Shown here: one piece after another, positions 1 through 5,705 of the stretch
Layout: every line of letters begins with the position of its first letter
Numbering within the stretch: the first letter of the stretch is position 1
Assembly: GCA_045652445.1 (NCBI GenBank)
Contig: JAZRUJ010000011.1
Span: forward strand, 1-9,193
DNA length: 9,193 nucleotides
Direction: 5' to 3'
Source: RGIG995 sp045652445
GTDB taxonomy: Bacteria > Bacillota > Clostridia > Oscillospirales > UBA644
Position numbers and translations under genes: made by a program
The notes under the pieces: generated by a model
Seen by the model: the letters and a program-made list of their open reading frames with translations, nothing else
Database searches by the model: none
Told to the model about the DNA's origin: nothing

Positions 1-526
1 CTTCCAAGATTTCGGCAAATATGCGGAAACGGTGGAGGAAAACGTCCGCTACGGAGATATTTTCCGCAACGCCAACCGTTCCGTTGTGGAACAATCGGTA
101 GAGCAAGCCGCCGCCAAACAATTTGTGGACCGGTTGCCCAACGGGTTGGATACTCCCCTTATGCGGATCTTTGAGAAAAACGGAATGGAACTGTCCATCG
201 GTCAATGGCAGAAATTAGCGATTGCACGAGCTTTTTATTCCGATTCCGACGTGTTGATTTTGGACGAACCCACCGCCTCTCTCGACCCCTTGGCAGAACA
301 GGAAATTTTCTCTCAATTCGATCAGTTACGAAAAGATAAAACCACCATCTTTGTTTCCCACCGTCTGTCCAGTGCCACCACCGCTGACACGGTGTTGGTT
401 TTGGAGAACGGAACCGTGGAAGAAATGGGGCATCACGAGGAATTGATGCGGAAAAAGGGAAAATACTATCATCTCTTTACCACCCAAGCGGAACGGTATC
501 TCTCTGTGGAAGCAACCAAAGAATAA
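1..526 (+). CDS. ABC exporter, ATP-binding domain, C-terminal part (5' end outside window)
   Basis: This is the last part of an ATP-binding cassette; the reading frame is open from base 2, so the protein begins upstream of the window. The first visible residues, FQDFGKYAETVEENVRYGD, are the Q-loop and following helix. They are followed by the signature LSIGQWQKLAIARAF, Walker B plus catalytic glutamate in VLILDEPTASLDP, and the H-loop in TIFVSHRLS. The C-terminal block (ENGTVEEMGHHEELM, then KYYHLFTTQAERYL) is typical of exporters that fuse an N-terminal membrane domain to the ATPase, so the whole protein is probably a membrane half-transporter; that part is not visible. The substrate cannot be told. 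The signature has Ile where LSGGQ has its first Gly. A GTG at 32 is internal, not a start, because conserved Q-loop sequence precedes it. It ends at TAA 524-526, just before a terminator hairpin. Confidence 0.95.
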   Translation, partial: FQDFGKYAETVEENVRYGDIFRNANRSVVEQSVEQAAAKQFVDRLPNGLDTPLMRIFEKNGMELSIGQWQKLAIARAFYSDSDVLILDEPTASLDPLAEQEIFSQFDQLRKDKTTIFVSHRLSSATTADTVLVLENGTVEEMGHHEELMRKKGKYYHLFTTQAERYLSVEATKE

Positions 527-528
527 AA

Positions 529-560
529 GAAAATCCCCGTACAAGAGTACGGGGATTTTC
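529..560. terminator. Bidirectional intrinsic terminator between convergent genes
   Basis: A perfect 14-bp inverted repeat: the left arm GAAAATCCCCGTAC (529-542) pairs with the right arm GTACGGGGATTTTC (547-560) around a 4-nt loop (543-546). It starts 2 nt after the ABC gene stop and ends 8 nt before the reductase stop on the other strand. Read on the - strand, the stem is followed by a T-rich run (ATTTTCTTTTATTC), a good intrinsic terminator for the long operon. Read on the + strand the T tract (ATTTTCATGTTT) is weaker but usable. The convergent position and symmetry support termination of both units. Confidence 0.9.
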
Positions 561-568
561 ATGTTTCG

Positions 569-1648
569 TTATAGTTTCATGGCTCTCTTTGCAGCGGATA
601 AAAGCCGTCGAATGGGCAATTTTTGCGGGCATTGTTTTTCACAAACCCCGCAACCGATACAGTCGGCGGGCGTAGAGTGATCTTTTGCAAGATCGCTTCC
701 GGAAGATCCTTTATTGTAGGCATCAAACCATTGGGGAATGGGGATTTTTTTAGGGCAATCGGTAATGCAATATTCACAACCGGTACAGGATACTGCAATT
801 GATTTGTTTATGATATCCCCGCAGCGAAAGAGAAGTTTTCTTTCGTCGTCGGTTAAAGGCGGAAGATTATCAAAAAAACGGGTGTTTTCATCCAACTGAT
901 GAAGATCGGACATTCCGCTTAACACCATGATTACCCCGGGTAATGTTGCCGCAAATTGCAACGCCCATTGGGCAGGGGATTTGTTGGGGTTTGCTGCTTG
1001 GAGTAATGCTTCCGCTTCTGCTGGAATGTTGGCAAGAGCTCCCCCTTTGACCGGCTCCATGATAATAATATCTTTCCCGTGTTTCCGGGCAACTTCATAG
1101 CAAAGTCGGGATTGAACGGTGGGGGATTCCCAGTCCAAATAATTGATCTGCAGCTGCACAAATTCAACTTCCGGGTGTTCGGTGAGAATTTTGTCCAAAA
1201 CCTCGGCTGTGTCATGGAAGGAAAATCCGAATCTCCGCACTTTCCCTTCCGCTTTTTTCTGCAGAATAAAATCGAAAGCACCCAGTCGGGTTGCCAATTC
1301 ATAGGAGCGGGCGTTTAAGGCGTGGAGCAGATAATAATCAAAGTAATCTACACCGCATTTTTCCTGTTGCTCGGTAAAAATCCGTTCCATATCTTCCGGA
1401 ACTTCCAACCGAGGGGTAGGCAACTTTGTGGCAAGAAGGAACTTTTCCCGGTCAATACGGGAAGTGATGATTTTTCGCACCGCCTTTTCACTTTCGAAAT
1501 TATGATACATATAAGCGGTGTCAAAATAGGTATACCCCCGATTTAAAAACCGGTCGGTCATTTCTTGAAATTGCGGAAAATCAATGGCCTCCGAAACTTC
1601 CGGATCGGTTTTTGGGAGACGCATCAGCCCAAATCCTAATTTTTTCAT
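569..1648 (-). CDS. Aldo/keto reductase with C-terminal 2x[4Fe-4S] ferredoxin domain
   Basis: A 359-residue predicted oxidoreductase of the COG1453 type. The first ~275 residues are an aldo/keto reductase barrel: GFGLMRLP at the N-terminus, FDTAYMYHN with the expected catalytic Asp43 and Tyr48, Lys75 in LLATKLP, and His109 in YLLHALN. This is the full Asp-Tyr-Lys-His tetrad. The C-terminus carries two CxxCxxCxxxCP clusters (Cys288/291/294/298 and Cys330/333/336/340) that should each bind a [4Fe-4S] centre. The family is presumed to pass electrons between NAD(P)H, the iron-sulfur centres and a carbonyl or related substrate; the actual substrate is unknown. There is no signal peptide, so it is cytoplasmic. 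The ATG at 1646-1648 has GGGAG (1657-1661) 8 nt upstream. It lies 15 nt after murC and is the last gene before the terminator, so it is probably co-transcribed with murC. Confidence 0.95.
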   Translation of the reverse strand: MKKLGFGLMRLPKTDPEVSEAIDFPQFQEMTDRFLNRGYTYFDTAYMYHNFESEKAVRKIITSRIDREKFLLATKLPTPRLEVPEDMERIFTEQQEKCGVDYFDYYLLHALNARSYELATRLGAFDFILQKKAEGKVRRFGFSFHDTAEVLDKILTEHPEVEFVQLQINYLDWESPTVQSRLCYEVARKHGKDIIIMEPVKGGALANIPAEAEALLQAANPNKSPAQWALQFAATLPGVIMVLSGMSDLHQLDENTRFFDNLPPLTDDERKLLFRCGDIINKSIAVSCTGCEYCITDCPKKIPIPQWFDAYNKGSSGSDLAKDHSTPADCIGCGVCEKQCPQKLPIRRLLSAAKRAMKL

Positions 1649-1656
1649 AATGAAAA

Positions 1657-1661
1657 CTCCC
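1657..1661 (-). promoter_or_regulatory. Ribosome binding site of the aldo/keto reductase gene
   Basis: GGGAG on the - strand, 8 nt before the ATG. It lies directly after the murC stop codon (1664-1666), within the 15-nt gap, which fixes the reductase start and argues for read-through from murC rather than a separate promoter. Confidence 0.75.
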
Positions 1662-1663
1662 TT

Positions 1664-3085
1664 TTAGTCGGTAAGAAAGATTTCTTCGCCGTATTTTTTC
1701 GTGGTCAGAATGGCGGCTTTGTTGATGTCGCCGCACCCAAGGGTAATGAACAGATCCCCCGGCTGTGCCAATTCTTTGATCCGGTCAGCGATGTGTTCAA
1801 AATCCCGCATCAGTTCTGCATTGTCCAAGCGGGCAACTACGTCTTCCGCAAAAATATTGTAATTGTCGTTGGTTTCTCTGGCAGGGTAGATGGGGGGAAT
1901 CAAAACCTTGTCTACGGTGGACAGAACTTCCACAAATTCATCCATCAGCATCTTGGTCCGGGAGAAGGTGTGGGGCTGGTGAATGGCGATGATTCTCTTG
2001 AACCCTAAGTCCCGTGCGGTTTTAAAGGTAACTTTGTAGGCGTCGGGGTGATGTCCGTAGTCATCGGCAATCACGGCACCGTTGATGGTGCAATGGTATT
2101 CAAACCGCCGTCCTGCACCGTTGTAGGTGGGAATTCCTTGAAGAATTTCTTCTTTGGTCAGTCCCAAAGCAAAGCCGGCTGCCGCCGTCGCCAAAGCGTT
2201 GAGTACGTTGTGTCTTCCGGGAACGGAAAGTTTGATTCTGCCAAACAGTTCTTTATCGTCGTCGTTATTTTTGTGATAATACAGATCAAAGGAGGGAAGA
2301 CCTTGCTCTAACGTCACGTTTTCTGCCCGAAAATGCCCTTTGTTTAATCCAAACAAAAGAAGATTGCCCTGATAACCTTCCAGCATTTTTAGGGTGTTTT
2401 CGTCTTCTGCGTTGGTCACGAGGGTTCCGCCGGGTTTAATGTTTTTCAAATACCGCTGAAAACAGGCGATGACGTTATCCAACGTCTTGAAATATTCCAT
2501 ATGGTCTTCCGCAATATTCAAAATGACCGAAACGTCGGATCGGAAATATTGGAAGGATTCTTTGAATTCGCAGCTTTCAAACACACACAGATCTTCTTTG
2601 TCGCTCAACCGGTAAGAAGCACCGATCAGATTCATATGTCCCCCGATGATGGCGGCAGGATCTTTTTTTGCCGACAAAAGAAGTGCGGTGATCATAGAAG
2701 ACGTGGTGGTCTTTCCGTGGGTTCCCGCAATTCCGACGGTGGTCTTATATCCGTCCAGGATCTCGCCCAAAAATTCGGCTCTGCGGAATACGGGAATTTG
2801 CAATTCTTCCGCCCGTCTCCGTTCGGGATTTTCGGGAGCGATAGCGTCGGTCATGATGACGGCGTCGGGGTTTTCCAGATCAATGTTCTCGGCAATTTGT
2901 CCGATGCGGATGGAGATGCCAAGGGAAGATAATTGTTCCGTAGTCTTCCCCGACTGCATATCCGAACCCGAAACGGTATAACCCCGGCGAAGTGCAATCT
3001 GGGCAAGGGAACTCATGGACGATCCGCCGATTCCCATAAAATGAAGTTTTTTTGCAGTTTGGAGAGTATCTTTGATAGTACGCAT
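1664..3085 (-). CDS. murC: UDP-N-acetylmuramate--L-alanine ligase
   Basis: MurC adds L-alanine to UDP-N-acetylmuramic acid using ATP, the first amino acid step of peptidoglycan stem-peptide synthesis, in the cytoplasm. The 473-residue length fits the family. The N-terminal UDP-binding domain shows HFMGIGGSSMSSLA (15-28). The central ATPase has GTHGKTTT (121-128) and NIAEDHMEYF (190-199). The substrate and C-terminal domains show GAGRRFE (323-329), DDYGHHP (341-347) and HQPHTFSRT (369-377), ending with FITLGCGDINKAA. The DDYGHHP/HQPHTFSRT pair distinguishes MurC from MurD, MurE and MurF; Mpl is less likely because a Gram-positive would not carry it and the length matches MurC. The ATG at 3083-3085 has GGGAG (3096-3100) 10 nt upstream. 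It starts 21 nt after the membrane protein gene and is followed 15 nt later by the reductase. Confidence 0.98.
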   Translation of the reverse strand: MRTIKDTLQTAKKLHFMGIGGSSMSSLAQIALRRGYTVSGSDMQSGKTTEQLSSLGISIRIGQIAENIDLENPDAVIMTDAIAPENPERRRAEELQIPVFRRAEFLGEILDGYKTTVGIAGTHGKTTTSSMITALLLSAKKDPAAIIGGHMNLIGASYRLSDKEDLCVFESCEFKESFQYFRSDVSVILNIAEDHMEYFKTLDNVIACFQRYLKNIKPGGTLVTNAEDENTLKMLEGYQGNLLLFGLNKGHFRAENVTLEQGLPSFDLYYHKNNDDDKELFGRIKLSVPGRHNVLNALATAAAGFALGLTKEEILQGIPTYNGAGRRFEYHCTINGAVIADDYGHHPDAYKVTFKTARDLGFKRIIAIHQPHTFSRTKMLMDEFVEVLSTVDKVLIPPIYPARETNDNYNIFAEDVVARLDNAELMRDFEHIADRIKELAQPGDLFITLGCGDINKAAILTTKKYGEEIFLTD

Positions 3086-3106
3086 TGGTATAAAACTCCC
3101 GAAAAA

Positions 3107-3733
3107 TTATTTTTTTATGCCAAAACGGAATTCTTTGACCGGGTCATTGTATCCGGTCAGCATTTCCTGGCTGTCTTTCATGACGAACCACGCACAAACA
3201 ACCCCCAACAAAGACAGAGGATAGGAGATCCAATGCCAGGAGAAGGGAAGAATTACAAAGGTGGAACCCAGATGGCACAGCCCTGCAAGACCGCACAGAA
3301 TCATCCCTACTTTGCAAACAGTACATTGTAGTTTATGTTGGTTGTTTTGTTCCCAATACCCCAGCATGGCAAACAACAGCCAACCGAGAATTCCTACTGC
3401 CACCAGCAGCATAAGATCGCCGAAGTACAAAGAAACATGGTTCAGTCCGTCCAATATCCATTCAAAGATCTTCATATCGTAGGTGATCAGATCAGCGAAG
3501 AAAACCTTGATTTGTCCCAGGAAAAACAGGAACGAAATCACCGTCATAACCGAGACTGCCACGTACAATCTCCGCATTCGGGCGTTAAACCGCCGTTTTT
3601 CCAAGGTGAACCAAAGAATTAAGTAACCGATAAAGTCGGGCAGAAGATCAAAAAAGTATTTGGTTTCTTCCACCGTATATTCAGAACGAAAACAAAGAAC
3701 AATTAAAACAAGTCCGAAAACAATAAAATTCAT
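3107..3733 (-). CDS. Multi-pass membrane protein of unknown function
   Basis: I do not recognise this 208-residue protein as a named family. It is strongly hydrophobic, with about six membrane segments near residues 2-15, 28-43, 56-74, 97-124, 140-162 and 163-185. The first segment is immediately hydrophobic with no charged lead. A FFDLLPDFIGYLILWFTLE stretch opens the second segment; similar Pro-Asp-Phe-Ile-Gly-Tyr stretches occur in uncharacterised clostridial membrane proteins (from memory). A basic patch (KRRFNARMRR, 46-55) between segments 2 and 3 and a Lys/Arg-containing tail suggest cytoplasmic loops. Cys137 and Cys140 form a CxxC at the edge of segment 5. The ATG at 3731-3733 is preceded 5 nt upstream by AGGAG (3739-3743), directly abutting the rnc stop. 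It sits between rnc and murC, where other Firmicutes often have smc/ftsY after rnc. No enzymatic motif is visible. Confidence 0.85.
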   Translation of the reverse strand: MNFIVFGLVLIVLCFRSEYTVEETKYFFDLLPDFIGYLILWFTLEKRRFNARMRRLYVAVSVMTVISFLFFLGQIKVFFADLITYDMKIFEWILDGLNHVSLYFGDLMLLVAVGILGWLLFAMLGYWEQNNQHKLQCTVCKVGMILCGLAGLCHLGSTFVILPFSWHWISYPLSLLGVVCAWFVMKDSQEMLTGYNDPVKEFRFGIKK

Positions 3734-3743
3734 AACCTCTCCT

Positions 3744-4424
3744 TTATTGTTCCAGCCCCATCAGTTCCAGGGCTTTTTTTGCGGCAGCCTGTTCCGCCGC
3801 TTTCTTCGATCGCCCTTCTCCTTGGGAGATACAGTTGCTGTTTAAGTACAGGTGACAGACGAACGTTTTTTCATGCTCCGGTCCGAATTCCCGGGCAATC
3901 ACGTATTTCAGAACTTCCCCGGGATTTTTTTGAATCACTTCCTGCAAAACGGTTTTATAATCGTGTTGCCGGAACTGTTCTCCTCCCCGAATCAGGAAAG
4001 GAAGAATGAATTGTTTCGCCTTTTCGTAACCGCCGTCCAGATAGATGGCACCGAGAATGGCTTCAATTTCATCGCACAGAATGGAATTTCGGTGTTCCGC
4101 CCCTGCCTGTTTTTCTCCCCGACCCAAAAGAAGGCTTTCCCCCAAGTTTAATTCCTTGGCGTAGGTGGACAGAGCTTCTTCGCAGACCAATAACGCCTTG
4201 GTCTTGGTCAAATCTCCTTCGTCCCCCGACCGGGTGTGATAAAGATGATCGGAAGAAATCAGGGATAAAACCGAGTCTCCCAAGAATTCCAACCGTTCGT
4301 TGCATTCTTCCGCGTCTTTGTGTTCGTTCAAATAGGAGGAATGGGTCAACGCCTTTCGCAAAAGGGTCTTATCTTGAAATACGTAACCGATTTTTTCTTC
4401 GGTTTTAGCCAGATGTTCAGTCAT
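3744..4424 (-). CDS. rnc: Ribonuclease III
   Basis: RNase III cleaves double-stranded RNA, notably rRNA precursors and some mRNAs, as a homodimer with Mg2+. The 226-residue protein has the usual two domains. The endonuclease domain (about 5-150) contains the signature NERLEFLGDSVL (42-53). The metal-binding acidic residues are present: Glu43, Glu46 and Asp50, Glu69 in DEGDLTK, and Asp118 with Glu121 in CDEIEAILGAIYLDGG. The double-stranded RNA binding domain (about 155-223) ends with the typical GRSKKAAEQAAAKKALE helix. The start overlaps the end of the acyl carrier gene by 8 nt (ATGACTGA), and GAGGGA (4432-4437) inside that gene lies 7 nt before the ATG. This suggests translational coupling. 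The membrane protein follows 10 nt later. It appears intact and active. Confidence 0.98.
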   Translation of the reverse strand: MTEHLAKTEEKIGYVFQDKTLLRKALTHSSYLNEHKDAEECNERLEFLGDSVLSLISSDHLYHTRSGDEGDLTKTKALLVCEEALSTYAKELNLGESLLLGRGEKQAGAEHRNSILCDEIEAILGAIYLDGGYEKAKQFILPFLIRGGEQFRQHDYKTVLQEVIQKNPGEVLKYVIAREFGPEHEKTFVCHLYLNSNCISQGEGRSKKAAEQAAAKKALELMGLEQ

Positions 4425-4656
4425 TTCGGTGTCCCTCGATGTATGCGATCAGATCCCCTACGGTCACAAAATTCTTCCCGTCTTGCGGATCGACGAAAAC
4501 GTCGAATTCTTCTTCCACCGTCATAAAAATTTCGGTCATATCCATTTCGTCCGCGTCCAGATCGGCAAAAAAGTCAGTGCCGGGGGTGATGTTTTCTTCT
4601 TCCTCGGCAAAAATATCGGCGAGAATGGGTTTGAGGACGTTCAGAGTCTGAATCAT
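4417..4656 (-). CDS. Acyl carrier protein-like protein lacking the phosphopantetheine serine
   Basis: A 79-residue, very acidic protein (21 Asp/Glu) with the four-helix acyl carrier protein pattern and in the operon slot of acpP between plsX and rnc. The region FFADLDADEMDMTEIFMTVEEEFD aligns with the classical prosthetic-group motif [21 protein letters not shown] (E. coli AcpP, from memory), followed by the usual VTVGDLIAYIE final helix. The key Ser of Asp-Ser-Leu is Glu37 here (codon GAA, bases 4546-4548), and no Ser occurs anywhere in the protein. 4'-phosphopantetheine therefore cannot be attached in the normal way. Family fold is certain from the motif; acyl carrying is not supported. It may be a degenerate or repurposed ACP, for example a regulatory partner of PlsX or another enzyme; that is inference. 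The ATG at 4654-4656 lies 10 nt after plsX. Its ribosome binding site is weak (GGAAAG 13 nt upstream), consistent with coupling to plsX. It overlaps rnc by 8 nt. Confidence 0.9.
   Translation of the reverse strand: MIQTLNVLKPILADIFAEEEENITPGTDFFADLDADEMDMTEIFMTVEEEFDVFVDPQDGKNFVTVGDLIAYIEGHRND
4432..4437 (-). promoter_or_regulatory. Ribosome binding site of rnc inside the acyl carrier gene
   Basis: GAGGGA on the - strand, 7 nt before the rnc ATG and within the last codons of the acyl carrier gene. Together with the 8-nt ATGACTGA overlap it fixes the rnc start and predicts translational coupling of the two genes. Confidence 0.7.
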
Positions 4657-4666
4657 AGTAATATAC

Positions 4667-5683
4667 TCACTTTCCTGCCTGTTCGGCTTCTTTTTGAGTT
4701 TTTAACTGTTCGGTAATCATTTCCACCGCCCCGGATCTAGCAAAATTTGCTGCCTGGCGGATGGCATTTTTAAAGGCTTTTGCATTGGAGCTGCCGTGTG
4801 CTTTTACCACCGGTTTGCAAACGCCCAAAAGAACGGCTCCACCCTCTTCGGTGTAGTCTAGTTTTTTCTTCATCTGCCGCAGTTGGGGTTTCAGCATCAG
4901 GGCAAGGAGTTTGGAAAAGAAGGTGGCGGTCAAGGCTTCTTTCATGATGCTCATCATAAACATCGCCGTTCCTTCCACGGTTTTCAGCAAAATATTTCCT
5001 GCAAAACCGTCGGCGACGATTACGTCGCAATCTCCGTCAAAGATTCCGCGACCTTCCACGTTTCCGGCAAAGTCAAAGGCGGGGTTTTGCTTCAAAAGGG
5101 CGTGGGCTTGTTGGTATAGTTCCGGACCCTTGGTTTCTTCGGTGCCGTTGTTGAGAAGTCCTACCTTGGGATTTTCGCAGAATCCGGCGTTTTTCATATA
5201 CAACGCACCCATGGTTCCGAACTGATCCAAATATTCCGGCGTGCAAACTTCGTTTGCTCCGCTGTCAATCAGCATAAAATGACCGGTTTTTGAGGGGAAT
5301 ACGGGAGCAAATGCCGCCCGTTTTACGTTGGGGATTCTTTTTACAATCAGCGTTCCCCCTGCCAAAATCGCCCCGGAATTTCCGGCGGAAACAAAAGCGT
5401 CTCCTTCGCCGTTTTTCAGAAGGTCAAAAGCGACCCCCATGGAAGATTTCCGCTTTGCCTTCAAAACCGAACCGGCTTCGTCTTCCATGGTAATCACATC
5501 GTCTGCATGGCGAATTTCGATGCCTTCGTCGTCGATTTCGTGTTGTTCCATGGTATGCTTCAGCAAAGCTTCGGGACCGGTTACGATGATTTTTACGCCC
5601 AGTTCTTCCACTGCCATGGCACAGCCTTTCAGAATTTCTACGGGAGCGTGATCTCCTCCCATACCGTCTACGATAATGGTCAT
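4667..5683 (-). CDS. plsX: Phosphate acyltransferase
   Basis: PlsX converts acyl-ACP and phosphate to acyl-phosphate, the donor used by PlsY to make lysophosphatidic acid, so it begins phospholipid synthesis at the membrane surface. The 338-residue length is typical. Family motifs are in order: IVDGMGGDHAP near the N-terminus (4-14), HADDVITMEDE (59-69), SMGVAFDLLKNGEGDAFVSA (81-100), GNSGAILAGG (101-110), RAAFAPVFPS (122-131), LLNNGTEETKG (176-186) and DVIVADGFAGN (220-230). The start ATG 5681-5683 has GGAAGG (5692-5697) 8 nt upstream. It lies 22 nt after trmFO and 10 nt before the acyl carrier-like gene, with no fabD or fabG between. PlsX normally needs an acylated ACP, so the serine-less ACP next door is a puzzle; either another ACP in the genome serves it, or acyl-phosphate is made the other way, from fatty acid via FakAB. 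Confidence 0.98.
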   Translation of the reverse strand: MTIIVDGMGGDHAPVEILKGCAMAVEELGVKIIVTGPEALLKHTMEQHEIDDEGIEIRHADDVITMEDEAGSVLKAKRKSSMGVAFDLLKNGEGDAFVSAGNSGAILAGGTLIVKRIPNVKRAAFAPVFPSKTGHFMLIDSGANEVCTPEYLDQFGTMGALYMKNAGFCENPKVGLLNNGTEETKGPELYQQAHALLKQNPAFDFAGNVEGRGIFDGDCDVIVADGFAGNILLKTVEGTAMFMMSIMKEALTATFFSKLLALMLKPQLRQMKKKLDYTEEGGAVLLGVCKPVVKAHGSSNAKAFKNAIRQAANFARSGAVEMITEQLKTQKEAEQAGK

Positions 5684-5691
5684 AGTGTATA

Positions 5692-5697
5692 CCTTCC
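5692..5697 (-). promoter_or_regulatory. Ribosome binding site of plsX
   Basis: GGAAGG on the - strand, 8 nt before the plsX ATG, within the 22-nt gap after trmFO. No promoter-like elements fit in that gap, so plsX is read from upstream transcription. Confidence 0.65.
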
Positions 5698-5705
5698 TCT
5701 CGGTT

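Noticed and set aside
2501..2981. Two overlapping + strand open frames opposite murC (143 and 111 codons)
   Set aside because: Both are antisense to the conserved N-terminal half of murC, overlap each other in different frames and show no domain pattern.
4546..4548. Sequencing error as the cause of the missing ACP serine
   Set aside because: No Ser codon is one base away from GAA, the frame is intact on both sides, and the adjacent residue is also changed (Leu to Met). A simple error is unlikely.
4657..4666. Loss of fabD/fabG between plsX and the acyl carrier gene as a deletion
   Set aside because: Many Clostridia have plsX directly followed by acpP, and the 10-nt gap shows no remnant, so the arrangement alone is not remarkable.
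4843..5159. PlsX motif LLNNGTEETKG, where many homologs have LLNIGTEE
   Set aside because: I recall Asn at this site in other clostridial PlsX proteins, so it is probably normal lineage variation rather than a defect.
5684..5705. Possible internal promoter in front of plsX
   Set aside because: The gap is only 22 nt and holds a ribosome binding site. I saw no convincing -35/-10 pair in it or in the other short gaps.
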